From positions 6,271,001-6,335,000 of the forward strand of contig CATNEN010000011.1 of the NCBI GenBank assembly GCA_950097015.1: a DNA stretch of 64,000 nt. The letters are read 5' to 3'. Shown one piece after another: positions 23,401 through 35,400 of the stretch; the first letter of the stretch is position 1; every line of letters starts with the position of its first letter. The notes under the pieces were generated by a model. The model made no database searches and was not told the DNA's origin. It was given only the letters and a program-made list of their open reading frames with translations. Made by a program: the position numbers and the translations under genes. Origin of the DNA: Macrostomum hystrix. Lineage: Eukaryota; Platyhelminthes; Macrostomidae.

Positions 23401-24012
23401 TTTGATCATTTGTGAATGATCTAGAAAACTTCCATATGTAGTTTAAACACTTATATCTAGTAGCTCTTTAGATTATACAATTTGCCATATCTAACAAATT
23501 TCAATCTTTAGTTTCAGGTTGTCAGTAGCCTAATAATTATTTTTATTACTTTATTGAAAGCTTTTGTCTAACAAGTTTAAATCCAACCCACTGAATATAG
23601 TTGAATTCTATTTAGCATCTACTCAAACCAAAAACAATTTTGAGTACTTCATACACTCATAAATAACTATTGTTTTTGCATAGATATAGTAAATTCGAAA
23701 AAAACCTGTGAAAACTTCAGAAATAATTTTTTTTGTAAATTAGTACTTCAAGAATTAGTTTGTTATCAGGTTCATGTTATAGAAATAATTAGCTACAATT
23801 GTACTGCATGCAATTTTTATTTTGCATCATAATAGTAGCTTAGATTAGTATTAACAAATAAAAAACTGAGCATTTCTAGTCTAGTATATTGGACTAATCC
23901 TATTAAAAATTAACAAAGTGCAATAGTTTAAATATGAAGCCTGCAGTCAGTTAATGTGACAAGTTTGCTCGTTGGTTTCGGTAATTAACTGTTGTTCAAT
24001 AGGACATTGTTG
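20474..24012. other. AT-rich intergenic region (3.5 kb)
   Basis: It lies between the 5' end of the mannosidase gene and the 3' end of the EF-hand gene, both on the minus strand. I see no coding exons, tRNAs or clear repeats. Short open frames (for example near 21867-22094) are AT-rich and not protein-like. The TTTATT at 23816-23821 (AATAAA on the minus strand) is a plausible poly(A) signal for the EF-hand gene. Confidence 0.6.
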
Positions 24013-25342
24013 TCACTGACAGCTGTCATTCAGCTTCTCCAGGTCTTCAAATGTTGGACAGATGGTGCACAGAAAATTAGCAAATTCTGAAAGGAATGTA
24101 TTTTTTGTCCTCCTTTTAAACTACTGACAGTAGAAATGCACGAAAATGCTGACTTTTAATGTTTTTTTGTACCGCCATAGTCCATCTGACCGTCCTTGTT
24201 TAGATCGAACGCGTCGAAGCACATGTCCGCCTCCTCTTTGGTGAATGGAAAGGCGCCACCCTTAGTTAAAATGGTCTCCATGTCAACCTTTGACAGATAG
24301 CCTCTGCCGGCTTTGTCAAATTTCTGAAATTACATTTTAAACAGTTTAGTCATTCTGATGATTTTTGTGTTGAAATAACTGCTTAACTTAGTAAATTCTC
24401 ACCTTGAATGCGTCACCAATCTCTTGGCCGACTTTTTCAGCGTCCTTTCCGTGTTTCTTGTAGAATTCTACGAATTCTTTCAGGCTCATTACTCCATCAC
24501 CTGGAAAAAATTGTGCTGATCAGGTAGTTTTGGCATCTGCCGAGAATCTCTGATAGAATTGGAATCTGCCCAGAATCTCAGACACGATTGGAATCTGCCC
24601 AGATACTCAGACTAATATGGAATCTGCCCAGAACCTCTGACTGAATCGTAATCTTCCCAGAACCTCTGATTGAATTGGAATCTTCCCAGATCCTCTGACT
24701 GAATTGGAATCTGCCCAGATCCTCTGACTGAATTGGAATCTGCCCAGATCCTCTGACTGAATTGGAATCTGCCCAGATCCTCTGACTGAATTGGAATCTG
24801 CCCAGATCCTCTGACTGAATTGGAATCTGCCCAGATCCTCTGACTGAATTGGAATCTGCCCAGATCTGCCCAGATCCTCTGACTGAATCGGAATCTTCCC
24901 AGATCCTTTAACTGAATAGGAATCTGCCCAGATCCTCTGACTGAATTGGAATCTTCCAAGATCCTCTGACTGAATTGGAATCTGCCCAGATCCCCAGACT
25001 GAATCGTAATTAATATCGGTTCAAGCTTACTGTCGATATCCTCGCTAGCCATAATCGCTCTCACTTCCTCCTTCGTTACGCACTGGCCAAGCGCGTTGAG
25101 CAGTTCTTCCAATTCGTCTAATTCCAGTTTTCCGGTGCCGTCCCGATCGAAATAGTCGAACACAGCTTTTAGACCTGCGCGGAAGGCAGAAAAAAATAAT
25201 ATCAAATATAAAATTATATAATATAAAATATAATAATGTTAACATTTAAGATAAAAGAACAAGCTCTACTGGGATTCTCTAAAATTGATTTAATAAAGTT
25301 CTAAAGACGATGAGAAAATAACTTACTTTCCTGATCTGCCAT
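24013..25342 (-). CDS. Four-EF-hand calcium-binding protein (calmodulin/troponin C-like), 5 exons, 160 aa
   Basis: A calcium sensor or buffer of the calmodulin superfamily, probably cytosolic: no signal peptide or membrane span. Exons (minus): 25342-25327, 25174-25031, 24500-24403, 24323-24173, 24086-24013 (483 nt, phases consistent). The first exon codes only MADQE plus one base. EF-hand loops: 1 DRDGTGKLELDE (canonical), 2 DIDSDGVMSLKE (split by intron 2, canonical), 3 DKAGRGYLSKVD (Ala at position 3 and Arg at 5, so probably not Ca2+-binding), 4 DLNKDGQMDYGE (split by intron 4, canonical). The tail is Cys-containing (CTICPTFEDLEKLNDSCQ). Stopping at the exon 4 open frame instead of splicing would lose the position-12 Glu of loop 4, which supports the last exon. 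Sequence divergence from calmodulin suggests a lineage-specific CaBP. Confidence 0.92.
24535..25010. repeat. 29-bp tandem repeat in EF-hand gene intron 2
   Basis: The unit is AATTGGAATCTGCCCAGATC plus CTCTGACTG, about 16 copies. It fills the intron between exons 2 and 3 and leaves an open minus-strand frame that falsely extends exon 2. Confidence 0.95.
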
Positions 25343-26099
25343 AAATGGTTTTTACAAATACTGGCAATTCTATGTAGCAACTTCTAACCTGCAGCAATTT
25401 ACCACCAGGCTTTTTCGCCTGTTAATTTTGAACTCAAATAATTTTCGGAGAAAGACAAAGACAGAGAGAGATAGAGGAAGGCAGAATGGATGGAAATGAG
25501 AGAATATAGGAATGCAAAAAATAGTTCAAAGAGATGAATGACAAAAGGGGACCGCTGAGCGCTGGTAACCTGGGTGACAGGGATGCGATGAAGTGGGTTT
25601 TGAGTGGAGGTGGGTTAGCGCTTAAAAACTACGGGAGTGCCGCGATGCCTGTCTCTAAAGCAGGGATGTGTGTGTGCGTTTTTTTGTGTGAGTCCTTGAC
25701 AAGATGGATCGATCGTAATGCCTACCGGCCAGCAACAAATGAAAAAGCGCGCGCGAGAGAGAGGGAGAGAGAGAGCTTCAGGATTTGCGTTGCGTAGAGA
25801 ACTGAGGGGATGAACAGTACGGGTGATGACGTCTGTCACAGGGAGTGCAGGCCGGGGTTCTCTGGTAAACAGAAAAACCAGGGTGACATTGGAATGAGGC
25901 CTTTAATGTGGATTATCTGCATAATGGCGTACATAATAATGTATGTTTTCCGTATAAGAAGCTCTGAGTTTAGTTAGTAAAGTATAGACGGGAATGTTTT
26001 TTTTCTGTCAACACATTGCCGATAAAGTGCATACACAGTTTATACTATGTTTACTTACAGTGTACGTTTGGTTTGCCTCAAAAAGGTGAAAAATTTCCC
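25343..26099. other. Upstream region of the EF-hand gene
   Basis: It contains a GA-rich stretch near 25440-25500 and a GCGCGCGAGAGAGAGGGAGA stretch near 25747. No coding exon is seen. It probably includes the EF-hand gene promoter. Confidence 0.45.
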
Positions 26100-26430
26100 A
26101 GACAATTCATTGCGGGGAATAAATCATTTAGGCGAGCGCGCTGTTCGTATCGCGAATGGTCAGCGAGGGCAGAATTCTATGATCTCTCTTGCCATCTTGT
26201 GAGGAGCTTTTTCATGCCACAACTGTAGTTGGAGGGTTTAACAATGCTCACTTACGGGATTTCGTTTCCGAGCTGAAGGCGCTTAGGGATGAACCCTTCA
26301 CACTGTTGTTGGATGGCGCCAGGGTCCATAATAACATGCTGGGCATGCAAGCGAGCCATTCTTGGACGGATTTTTGCTCTACGTACTTCCAGCGCTGCAC
26401 GAACTTCGAAGACATTAATGACTGACTTGG
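26100..26430 (+). mobile_element. Tc1/mariner-type transposase remnant (DDE core fragment)
   Basis: A frame at 26189-26422 reads HATTVVGGFNNAHLRDFVSE followed by a segment ending FTLLLDGARVHNN, which fits the first strand-to-second-Asp part of an IS630/Tc1/mariner DDE core. Upstream, in another frame, is ERAVRIANGQRGQNSMISLA, also typical, so at least one frameshift separates them. The final acidic motif is missing. Decayed and non-functional. Confidence 0.6.
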
Positions 26431-27045
26431 CTAGAGTTTTGTGTGTTCAACAGGCTTCTCTTATCCTGTAGCAGGCAAGGACTACAAAACAACACCGTCT
26501 TACGAAAGGAACTGGCTGGAGCGCAATAAAACACAGATGGTGGATCAATCGGAAGTGTGTGATTCTTCACCTTGAGCATCCGTGCGTTGTCAGCCAGTGC
26601 TTTTTACAAACACCCATTTACTTTGTTGCTTTCTGTGTACGATTAGCACAACGGTCAATTACAAAAAAAACAAAAAATGTGACTTATAAAAACATTCTGT
26701 TTACACATTCTGTTTCTCTTTTTATATAGACTTAAAAATGTTGATGCTCACCGATGAGTACATCGGCAAAGCCGTCATCCAAATGCTCGCTTCTCGTTCG
26801 TCCCGCGCTAAACTATAGACAGTACATCTCTCTCCACTGTCATAGTTGCTCTTGCAGCCTTGTACACAGCTTTTTCTTGGCATGATGCGAAAACCAAAGT
26901 CAGATAAATCACGCTAGCATCTGTCTTCTGCAGGACTAAAAAAACAGATAACAAACTGAGATAGAAAAGCAAACAAGGACAACTAAAAGTAAAAGGCTAA
27001 ACTAAATGCGTTCCTTTTGAGCTACGTGCATATATTAATAAAGTA

Positions 27046-27164
27046 CGAGGCTGGCGGCTCAATATGCGCAGTACAACTAGAAGGGTGGACCGGCGGTTGC
27101 TGCGAATGGTGAAGGGAAGCCTCAAATTGCCAGCCACCCTGCTACGGCTGATGTGGGCTGAAAG
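27046..27164 (+). repeat. Exact 119-bp duplicate of a transposase segment
   Basis: 27046-27164 is identical to 27457-27575. The upstream copy is flanked by TACGAGG on the left and CCTCGTA on the right, an inverted repeat absent from the downstream copy. Confidence 0.93.
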
Positions 27165-27284
27165 CCTCGTATATGCCTTAGACTTTTAGCATCATTTAGC
27201 CAGCCTTCTGAAAAATGCGCACAAAACGCGATTGCAACGTCCTGTGTTGTTTAGTGGTCCTTGGCAGCAGCTTACAGGATTCTA

Positions 27285-28010
27285 AGATCCACGTTCGCAA
27301 CCAAACGCATTGGTTCGCCAAATTACCGACCTGGGACGAGCGCGCGCCATTGGCATGCTGGACGCTGGGATGTCCATCCGAGCCGGGCGGTCGCACACAG
27401 CAATCCGCTAACTGCAGATCAAGTGCAGAGAAATGGGCAGCGTGGCGCAAGCCACGCGAGGCTGGCGGCTCAATATGCGCAGTACAACTAGAAGGGTGGA
27501 CCGGCGGTTGCTGCGAATGGTGAAGGGAAGCCTCAAATTGCCAGCCACCCTGCTACGGCTGATGTGGGCTGAAAGAAGCAGGCGAGGGAGATGCTGCCGC
27601 AGCACGTGCAAAACTCTGAGAGCCAGTCAGCTTCTATTCACGTGTGGGCAGGCATCACAATGCACGCGAAGACGGAGCTCGTGTTCTTGGATGCGATTGT
27701 GACTGCCAAGTCGTACGCCAACCTACAGATTTGCCTGCTGCCCTTCATTGATGCTTTATGTGGTGGCGTGGGGAACAGCGTGGGGAACATCTGAAGGAGC
27801 TGCTGCACCTGCGAACCTCGCGCTGGCCGTCCCGATCCCCGTACATGAATCCCATAGAGCACGTTTGGGATTACCTGAAGCGCTCGATTCAGCGCGACAA
27901 TCCGCCGCATAACGTTACCCACCTGCGCGAATCACTGTCTACTGCATGGCAACAACTACCGCAAAATGTTCTACAATGCCTGGGAGTTAGAGCTCTGCTG
28001 CACGCACGTG
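27285..28010 (+). mobile_element. Tc1-like transposon remnant
   Basis: Frames in order give an N-terminal helix-turn-helix-like segment (LTDLGRARAIGMLDAGMSIR, then GSVAQATRGW and a diverged basic stretch), then VWAGITMHAKTELVFLDA, and finally RSPYMNPIEHVWDYLKRSI, the third-acidic-residue motif (E of NPIEHVWD) of Tc1 transposases. Frameshifts, a stop after SHTAIR and an apparent deletion of the central DDE part show it is dead. It shares the 119-bp duplication with 27046-27164. Terminal repeats were not found. Confidence 0.82.
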
Positions 28011-28239
28011 GCTGCTATACGCGTTACTGACCCTGTTCTGGGCAAGTTGTCACCCATGCTCGCGTACTTTGTTTCTTTGCTGCTCCTTTGCTTCTTTCGA
28101 ATCCGGATTATATATTTGTCTATGGCTCAAACCACGAATATATCCACCCACCAAAAAGTTGAACCTTCGCGCGCTAGGGTGGAAACTTTTCAATGTAGCT
28201 GAGTGTATAAACGAGTCAGTCGACAAAGCACTGGAAAGC

Positions 28240-28635
28240 ATGTCTTCTGCTCAGGGTGCGGCAACGACAACAGGAACAGCAGTAATACTGGCCAATCAGG
28301 GCAGTAAAACAAGCGTGTTCGAATTCAATGTGGTCAACCTATTGTATCTGATCTTCTTTTCCATAATTTTTTTTGGCTTCTTTGTAATACCAGTACTGGT
28401 CTGTCTGGCCCAATATTTGCTACGCTGCATTTGTCCTCGTGAGCGACCGGTTGACTCCGAACAAAAAGCTGCAAATAAAAATAAAAAACAGCTTCAGCAT
28501 CAGGATAGTATTGAGCCGGCTGACCATACCATCATTCAAATTGGCAAGTCTGTTGAACGAAACGCTCGTAAATCAGTGAAATTTGTTTCTACGATGAAGT
28601 ATGCTAACCGTGGAAGTTTTACGAATGTCGTTTAA
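28240..28635 (+). CDS. Small single-pass membrane protein, 131 aa, unrecognised
   Basis: A single-exon frame with ATG at 28240 (context GAAAGCATGT). An upstream in-frame ATG at 28069 exists but precedes unlike, transposon-adjacent sequence, so I chose the inner start. Residues about 30-62 are strongly hydrophobic (VVNLLYLIFFSIIFFGFFVI, then PVLVCLAQYLL), ending in a Cys-containing juxtamembrane RCICPRERP. The C-terminal half is basic and polar (NKNKKQ, VERNARKSVKF). It resembles a short type III or tail-facing-cytosol membrane protein with a possibly palmitoylated CxC. TATATATTTG lies about 130 bp upstream. The family is unknown; a retrocopy or a genuine small gene are both possible. Confidence 0.62.
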   Translation: MSSAQGAATTTGTAVILANQGSKTSVFEFNVVNLLYLIFFSIIFFGFFVIPVLVCLAQYLLRCICPRERPVDSEQKAANKNKKQLQHQDSIEPADHTIIQIGKSVERNARKSVKFVSTMKYANRGSFTNVV

Positions 28636-29443
28636 GCCTTGTAAGACGTTCCGTTCCTTATTAATATTTGTTTTAAATTTAAGTGCATATTTTTGTATGC
28701 GTTTATGTTGAATTTTCTGTTGTTTATTGCAGCTTATATTTGTAATCGACCAAAGTTACCGTATGATATTTTCTTAAAAACAAAAAAACTGATTTTTCTC
28801 TACTTTTAGTAAAATTCGCCAAAATTTTAGTTTTTATATTTCTACGCCAACTCCACTGTCTAGTATATATTTATATATATATACACGTTCTTTTACTATC
28901 CGAAAACTAATTTGCAAGATAGGAGCTCAAGAGAAATATACGCTTGACTAGCTTTTGTAATAAGTTCTTTACGCTTAAATGCAGTGCTGATCTTAGTTAT
29001 TTGGCTAAAATTATCAGAAGGTTCAAAGCTGATTTGTTGAAATCCAACGCATCCAGCGATGAATCAACGATGCTGAAGTCGGATGGCTTTTAAAATGACG
29101 ACTATTGTGGTTCATCGTAAAGTGTTATAAGCGTCATTCTCAGACTAAACACTGCGTTATAAGTGTACAGAATGAAACACTGAGTGAATTTCTGCGGATA
29201 GTAATGAAGCACGAATCTTTCTTTAGGTCAATCATAGGGATATCTTCAGTCCAATGTCAGGTAATATTTATTTATTTTAATACAACTGGCCATTTAGCAA
29301 GGCAACATTTTTGCGTTTCAAGTTTCAGAATTACTTTAAGTGCGATAACGCATGACAAAATGTGTACCGGTCACTAACCAAAGATTGCTTCTAGTGGCAG
29401 AAAAGCAGGACTAGCTTTGCAAATACGCGAGTAGCCCGTCGCA
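28636..29443. other. Intergenic region before GCN2
   Basis: AT-rich; no convincing exon. It should contain the GCN2 promoter. An in-frame TAG four codons before the GCN2 ATG fixes that start. Confidence 0.5.
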
Positions 29444-32400
29444 ATGTCCTCAGCAACGGTTGGCCAACCCCAGACTGATGCCCAGCGCGAAGTCGAAGAC
29501 GAGGTGGATGTACTGAAGAGCATCTATCCTGGCGACGTGATCGATTTACGCAGCCGCGAAGCCTGGACGCATTGGCGCCCGCCTAAGCTATCTCTGCGGC
29601 TGCGCCCGCTCCACCAGTCCCGGCCGATGACAGACGATCCAGCCGCTGCTCACGGACCCAGTGTGACCCTCACTGTACGCTGCTCCCTGCGATATCCGAG
29701 AGAGCCACCTGAACTGCTGCTAGAAGATGCCACCAAGCTAGAGGACGCCCAGCTGAAGGAGCTGCAGTGCCGACTGGACAATGAGGCCAAGAATTTAGCT
29801 GGACAGGTCAGTCTGTCATTCATGTCTGTATCTGTCTGTCATTCATGTCTGTATCTGTCTGTCATTCATGTCTGTATCAGTCTGTCATTCATGTCTGTAT
29901 CTGTCTGTCATTCATGTCTGTATCTGTCTGTCATTCATGTCTGTATCTGTCTGTCATTCATGTCTGTATCTGTCTGTCATTCATGTCTGTATCTGTCTGT
30001 CATTCATGTCTGTATCTGTCTGTCATTCATGTCTGTATCAGTCTGTCATTCATGTCTGTATCTGTCTGTCATTCATGTCTGTATCTGTCTGTCATTCATG
30101 TCTGTATCTGTCTGTCATTCATGTCTTTATCTGTCTGTCATTCATGTCTGTATCTGTCTGTCATTCATGTCTGTATCTGTCTGTCATTCATGTCTGTTTA
30201 CCTGTCTGTCATTCATGTCTGTATGTCTGTCATTCATGTCTTTATCTGTCTGTCATTCATGTCTGTTTACCTGTCTGTCATTCATGTCTGTATGTCTGTC
30301 ATTCATGTCTGTATCTGTCTGTCATTCATGTCTGTATCTGTCTGTCATTCATGTCTGTATCTGTCTGTCATTCATGTCTGTATCTGTCTGTCATTCATGT
30401 CTGTTTACCTGTCTGTCATTCATGTCTGTATGTCTGTCATTCATGTCTTTATCTGTCTGTCATTCATGTCTGTTTACCTGTCTGTCATTCATGTCTGTAT
30501 GTCTGTCATTCATGTCTGTATCTGTCTGTCATTCATGTCTGTATCAGTCTGTCATTCATGTCTGTATCTGTCTGTCATTCATGTCTGTATCAGTCTGTCA
30601 TTCATGCCTTTATCTGTCTGTCATTCATGTCTGTATCTGTCTGTCATTCATGTCTGTATCTGTCTGTCATTCATGTCTGTTTACCTGTCTGTCATTCATG
30701 TCTGTATGTCTGTCATTCATGTCTGTATCTGTCTGTCATTCATGTCTGTATCTGTCTGTCACTCGTGGCTGTTTACCTGTCTGTCATTAGTGACTGTCAA
30801 CCTGACTTTCTGTATCTATGTCTTTGTTTGTTCTCCTAAGAAACCATTCCCAACATTGATTGACAGGTGATGATGTATCAGCTGGCTCAGAGCGTGGAGT
30901 CCTACCTGTACGAACAGTCGCAACCTCCGGGCCCGTCGCCAGCCGAGCTGGCCGCCGCTGAGCGGGCGAAGGCTCTCGCCGAAGCTGCCGATCGCGAGAG
31001 TCGCGCCATCGAAGCCGAGATTAGGAAGCGTCGCTCGGCGAATGTGAACGCTGCGGCCGCGTCAACCACCGCTCGACAGCGCAGCGGCTCGGAGGCCCGC
31101 AGCAGCCACAGTCCGGCTGCCGATGATTCCGCGAAGCGCTCCTCGCCGTTGACCGAGGCGTCTACGGCTAGGCGAAGAAAATCTGTTAACGACAGCAGCA
31201 ATACTGCTGGCAGTAGTTTGAGGTGAGTTTTATTCGCCTAGATAGTTGCATTGAGTAACTTGATTCATTTTATTACATTATTTTTGTGTCCTTATGCGCC
31301 ACTATCAGCCCCTGATCCCTAGAATTCTAATCCCATCGCTCTCATCCTCTGACCCTCTGATCGCCTGGCCCCCTTATCATATCATCCTCTCACCCTCTGA
31401 TCCCCTCAACCTCTGATCCTCTCACCCTCTGATCCCCTCAACCTCTGATCCTCTCACCCTCTGATCTCCTCACCCTCTGATCCCCTCACCCTCTGATCCT
31501 CTCTCACCCTCTGATCCCCTCACCCTCTGATCCCCTCACCCTGATCCCCTCACCCTCTGATCCCCTCACCCTGATCCTCTCACCCTCTGATCTCCTCACC
31601 CTATGATCCTCTCACCCTCTGATCCCCTCAACCTCTGATCCTCTCACCATCTGATCCCCTCACCATCTGATCTCCTCACCCTCTGATCCTCTCACCTTTT
31701 GATCCACTCACCCTCTGATTCCCTCACCCTCTGATCCCCTCACCCTCTGATCCTCTCCCCTTTTGATCCCCTCACCCTCTGATCCCCTCACCATCTGATC
31801 TCCTCACCCTCTGATCCCCTCACCCTCTGATCCTCTCACCCTCTGATCTCCTCACCCTCTGATCCTCTCACCCTCTGATCCCCTCAACCTCTGATCCTCT
31901 TACCATCTGATCCCCTCACCTTCTGATCCCCTCACCCTCTGATCCTCTCACCTTTTGATCCACTCACCCTCTGATTCCCTTACCCTCTGATCCCCTCACC
32001 CTCTGATCCTCTCCCCTTTTGATCCCCTCACCCTCTGATCCCCTCGCCCTCTGATCCCCTCACCTTCTGATCCTCTAGCTTTCGAATCCCTTGCCCTCTG
32101 ATCGTCTGGCCCCCATATCTTCATATCCCTTATCCTTTCGTCCGGCAGTCTTCTCGCTCCCTGATCCTCCTGTCCCTATTTTCCTCTGATCCCCTGGCTC
32201 TCAGATCCGCACCCTCTCATGTCAACAATAAAGACTTAAATGGTTACTCCCTAACTATCTGCATGTTACAGTCGGCGCCTGACCAGCAACATTGGTTCAA
32301 CTGTGACTTTCTCATCGTCAACTGCCGCCGCTGGCAACACCGAGGTTCGCCTACTTCGCTGCCTTGGCCAACCGTTGTTGTCGACTGCCGCCGCCGCCGC

Positions 32401-35400
32401 CACCGCTGCTGCAGATCAGACAGGTTGCGGTGGTGGCAGCAGTTGTGCAGTTTATCTGGCAATCGATAACTCGATTAACGAGCCGAGTTTGCACGCAGTG
32501 ACCGAGTTCTATCGATCGGCTCAACGAGGCGTAGCCGCCGCCGCAACCGCAGCAGCAGCGGCTAAGCCTATAGAAACGGAACTGCTCGGCCTAACCCGAC
32601 TGAGCCATAGCAACCTGGTTCGCGTGTCCTCAATAATTGTGTCCCAGAATCGTATTCTGCTGCTAACGGATTACATTCTCGGCCAATCGCTGCACGTGCC
32701 AATATCCAACGGGATTTGCGTGCAGTTAAACCAGCTCAGATTATATCTGGGCCAAGCTTTGGCAGCGTTGGAATATCTTCACAGTCGCGATGTTCTGCAC
32801 CGGAGCCTCAGGCCCAGCAGCGTGTTTGTCACCTGCGATGGCCAGGTGAAACTCGCCGACTACCTGGCCGACTGGAAGCTAAGGGAGGCTTTCGGACTGG
32901 CGCAGGCTGCGAGACCGCTAATCATTGGCCGAGGCAGCAAGAGAACCGACATCTATGCCCTCGGGGTGAGCGACTGTGGAATCAGATCCCCAATTCCCAA
33001 ATCCCATCATCTTTAACCATCAGATCCCCAATTCCCAAATCCCATCATCTTAAACCATCAGATCCCCAATTCCCAAATCCCATCATTTTAAACCATCAGA
33101 TCCCCAATTCCCAAATCCCATCATCTTAAACCATCAGATCCCAATTCCCAAATCCCATCATCTTTAATCATCAGATCCCCAATTCCCAAATCCATCGTCT
33201 TTAACCATCAGATCCCCAATTCCCAAATCCCATCATCTTAAACCATCAGATCCCCAATTCCCAAATCCCATCATTTTAAACCATCAGATCCCCAATTCCC
33301 AAATCCCATCATCTTAAACCATCAGATCCCAATTCCCAAATCCCATCATCTTAAACCATCAGATCCCCAATTCCCAAATCCATCATCTTTAACCATCAGA
33401 TCCCCAATTCCCAAATCCCATCATCTTTAACCATCAGATCCCAATTCCAAAATCCCATCATCTTTAACCATCAGATCCCCAATTCCCAAATCCATCATCT
33501 TTAACCATCAGATCCCCAATTCCCAAATCCCATCATCTTTAACCATCAGATCCCCAATTCCCAAATCCCATCATCTTTAACCATCAGATCCCCAATTCCC
33601 AAATCCCATCATCTTTAACCATCAGATCCCCAATTCCCAAATCCCATCATCTTAAACCATCAGATCCCCAATTCCCAAATCCCATCATCTTTAACCATCA
33701 GATCCCCAATTCCCAAATCCCATCATCTTAAACCATCAGATCCCCAATCCCAAATCCCATCACCTTTAACCATCAGATCCCCAATTCCCAAATCCGATCA
33801 TCTTTAATCATCAGATCCTAATTCCCAAATCTCATCAACTGTAATCAGCAGAAACCCACTTCCCGAATCCCGTCTCCTCTTTTCATGAGATCCCATTTTA
33901 CACAAATCCCATCACCGCCAGGTGCTGGTGCTTGAGCTGTACTTGGGTCGCTACCTGGAGAAGGGCGCGGATGTCAGCCTGCCAGCGGATCTGCCAGCAA
34001 CTCTGCGCAGCTTCTTGGACTGCTGCCTGAACCGTTTGGAGCAGCATCGCTGGACGGCCCAGCAGCTTCGGGGGCATCGCCTGATCGTGTCCAAGCAGCC
34101 GGACGGTGTCTCAGCCGAAGACCTGGCACGGACGGTTGCTGACGCCAATGCAGCCGCAGCCGCTGCAGCCGCCGTTGCCGCAGCCGAGGCGGCCGCCGCA
34201 GCGACGCCGGAAATGGCAGCCACGGCCGTGTCAGCGGCGCGCGCGGCCGCCGCCCTTGGTGGTCGACTTCGCAACGACTTCGAGATCGTCAGCTTCCTCG
34301 GCAAAGGCGGCTATGGCGACGTAGTTAAGGCGCGGAACAAACTGGACGGCCGGCTCTACGCTGTCAAGCGTGTCAGGCTGAAGAATCAGAGACAGGAGGT
34401 GATCAAAAAGATTCTCCGAGAGGTTCGCCTGCTGTCCAGGTTGAACCACGAGCACGTTGTTCGCTACTATTATTCCTGGCTAGAGGATGAGATTGTTGAG
34501 GACAGTGGGAACACGAGCGCGTCGAATCCCACGGCTACAACGGCCTCTGATAAGGATACTTCCCTTCAGGGTCTGGAGGCTGAGAAGGCCGACTCGGGCT
34601 CATTATCGTTTGCCTCGCCCACCAAGCAAGAGAGGCAGCGAAAGCAGCGGCAGCAGCGAAACAGAAAAGCAACAGAAAATGGCGACAGCCTGGAGGATCT
34701 GGCAGCTGTAGGTCAGCAGCATTCAGCTCCATTTGACTTTGACGCCTCCGGACTGGGTTCCACCTTTGGAGATGAGGCTGGCGCTTCTCCTAGCAGCAGC
34801 AGCAGCAGCAGCAGCAGCTCCAGTGATGATGAAAAGGATGAAGATGAGGAAGAGGATGAAGATGAGGAAGAGGATGAAGAAGAGAATGACTATTTCGGTC
34901 AGTCCACAATCTACGGCATGTCGGTTGAAGACGATGATGACGATGACGACGAGCAATTGAACCGGATCGCTGGTCATGGCGAAGATGACTGCGGCATTGT
35001 GTTTCAAAGAAGTAGCGCTGGTGCTAATGCTGCTTCCGCATCAGCCGCCACCGCCGCCGATGCCGCCGCTGCTGCTGACGTTGTCAACGAAAAGTCGAAA
35101 GCCGTAGCGGCGGCTTGCGGCGACATCGGGGACGAAGCTTCAGCGGGCTGCTCACGAGTCAGCCGAGTCACCTCCCTGTACATCCAGATGGAGTTTTGCG
35201 AGCGCTCCACGCTGCGCCTGGCCATAGACAACGGCCTGCCGCACGACGAACGGCGAGCCTGGCGCTTCTTCAAAGAGCTATTGGAGGGTCTGGATCACAT
35301 TCATCGTTGCAGCATCATTCATCGCGACCTGAAGCCTTCCAATGTCTTCATTGACGCCACCGACCATATCAAAATTGGCGACTTCGGCTTGGCGACTTCC

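Noticed and set aside
24612-25205. A single long EF-hand protein with a Gln/Ile/Ser repeat tail
   Set aside because: The tail is the 29-bp intronic array; splicing at 25031 restores a complete second EF-hand loop.
29845-30870. Long Cys/Ser/Val/His-rich frames in all three plus frames
   Set aside because: They are GCN2 intron 1, a 23-bp array without stops. The donor at 29807 and acceptor before 30867 keep the GCN2 frame.
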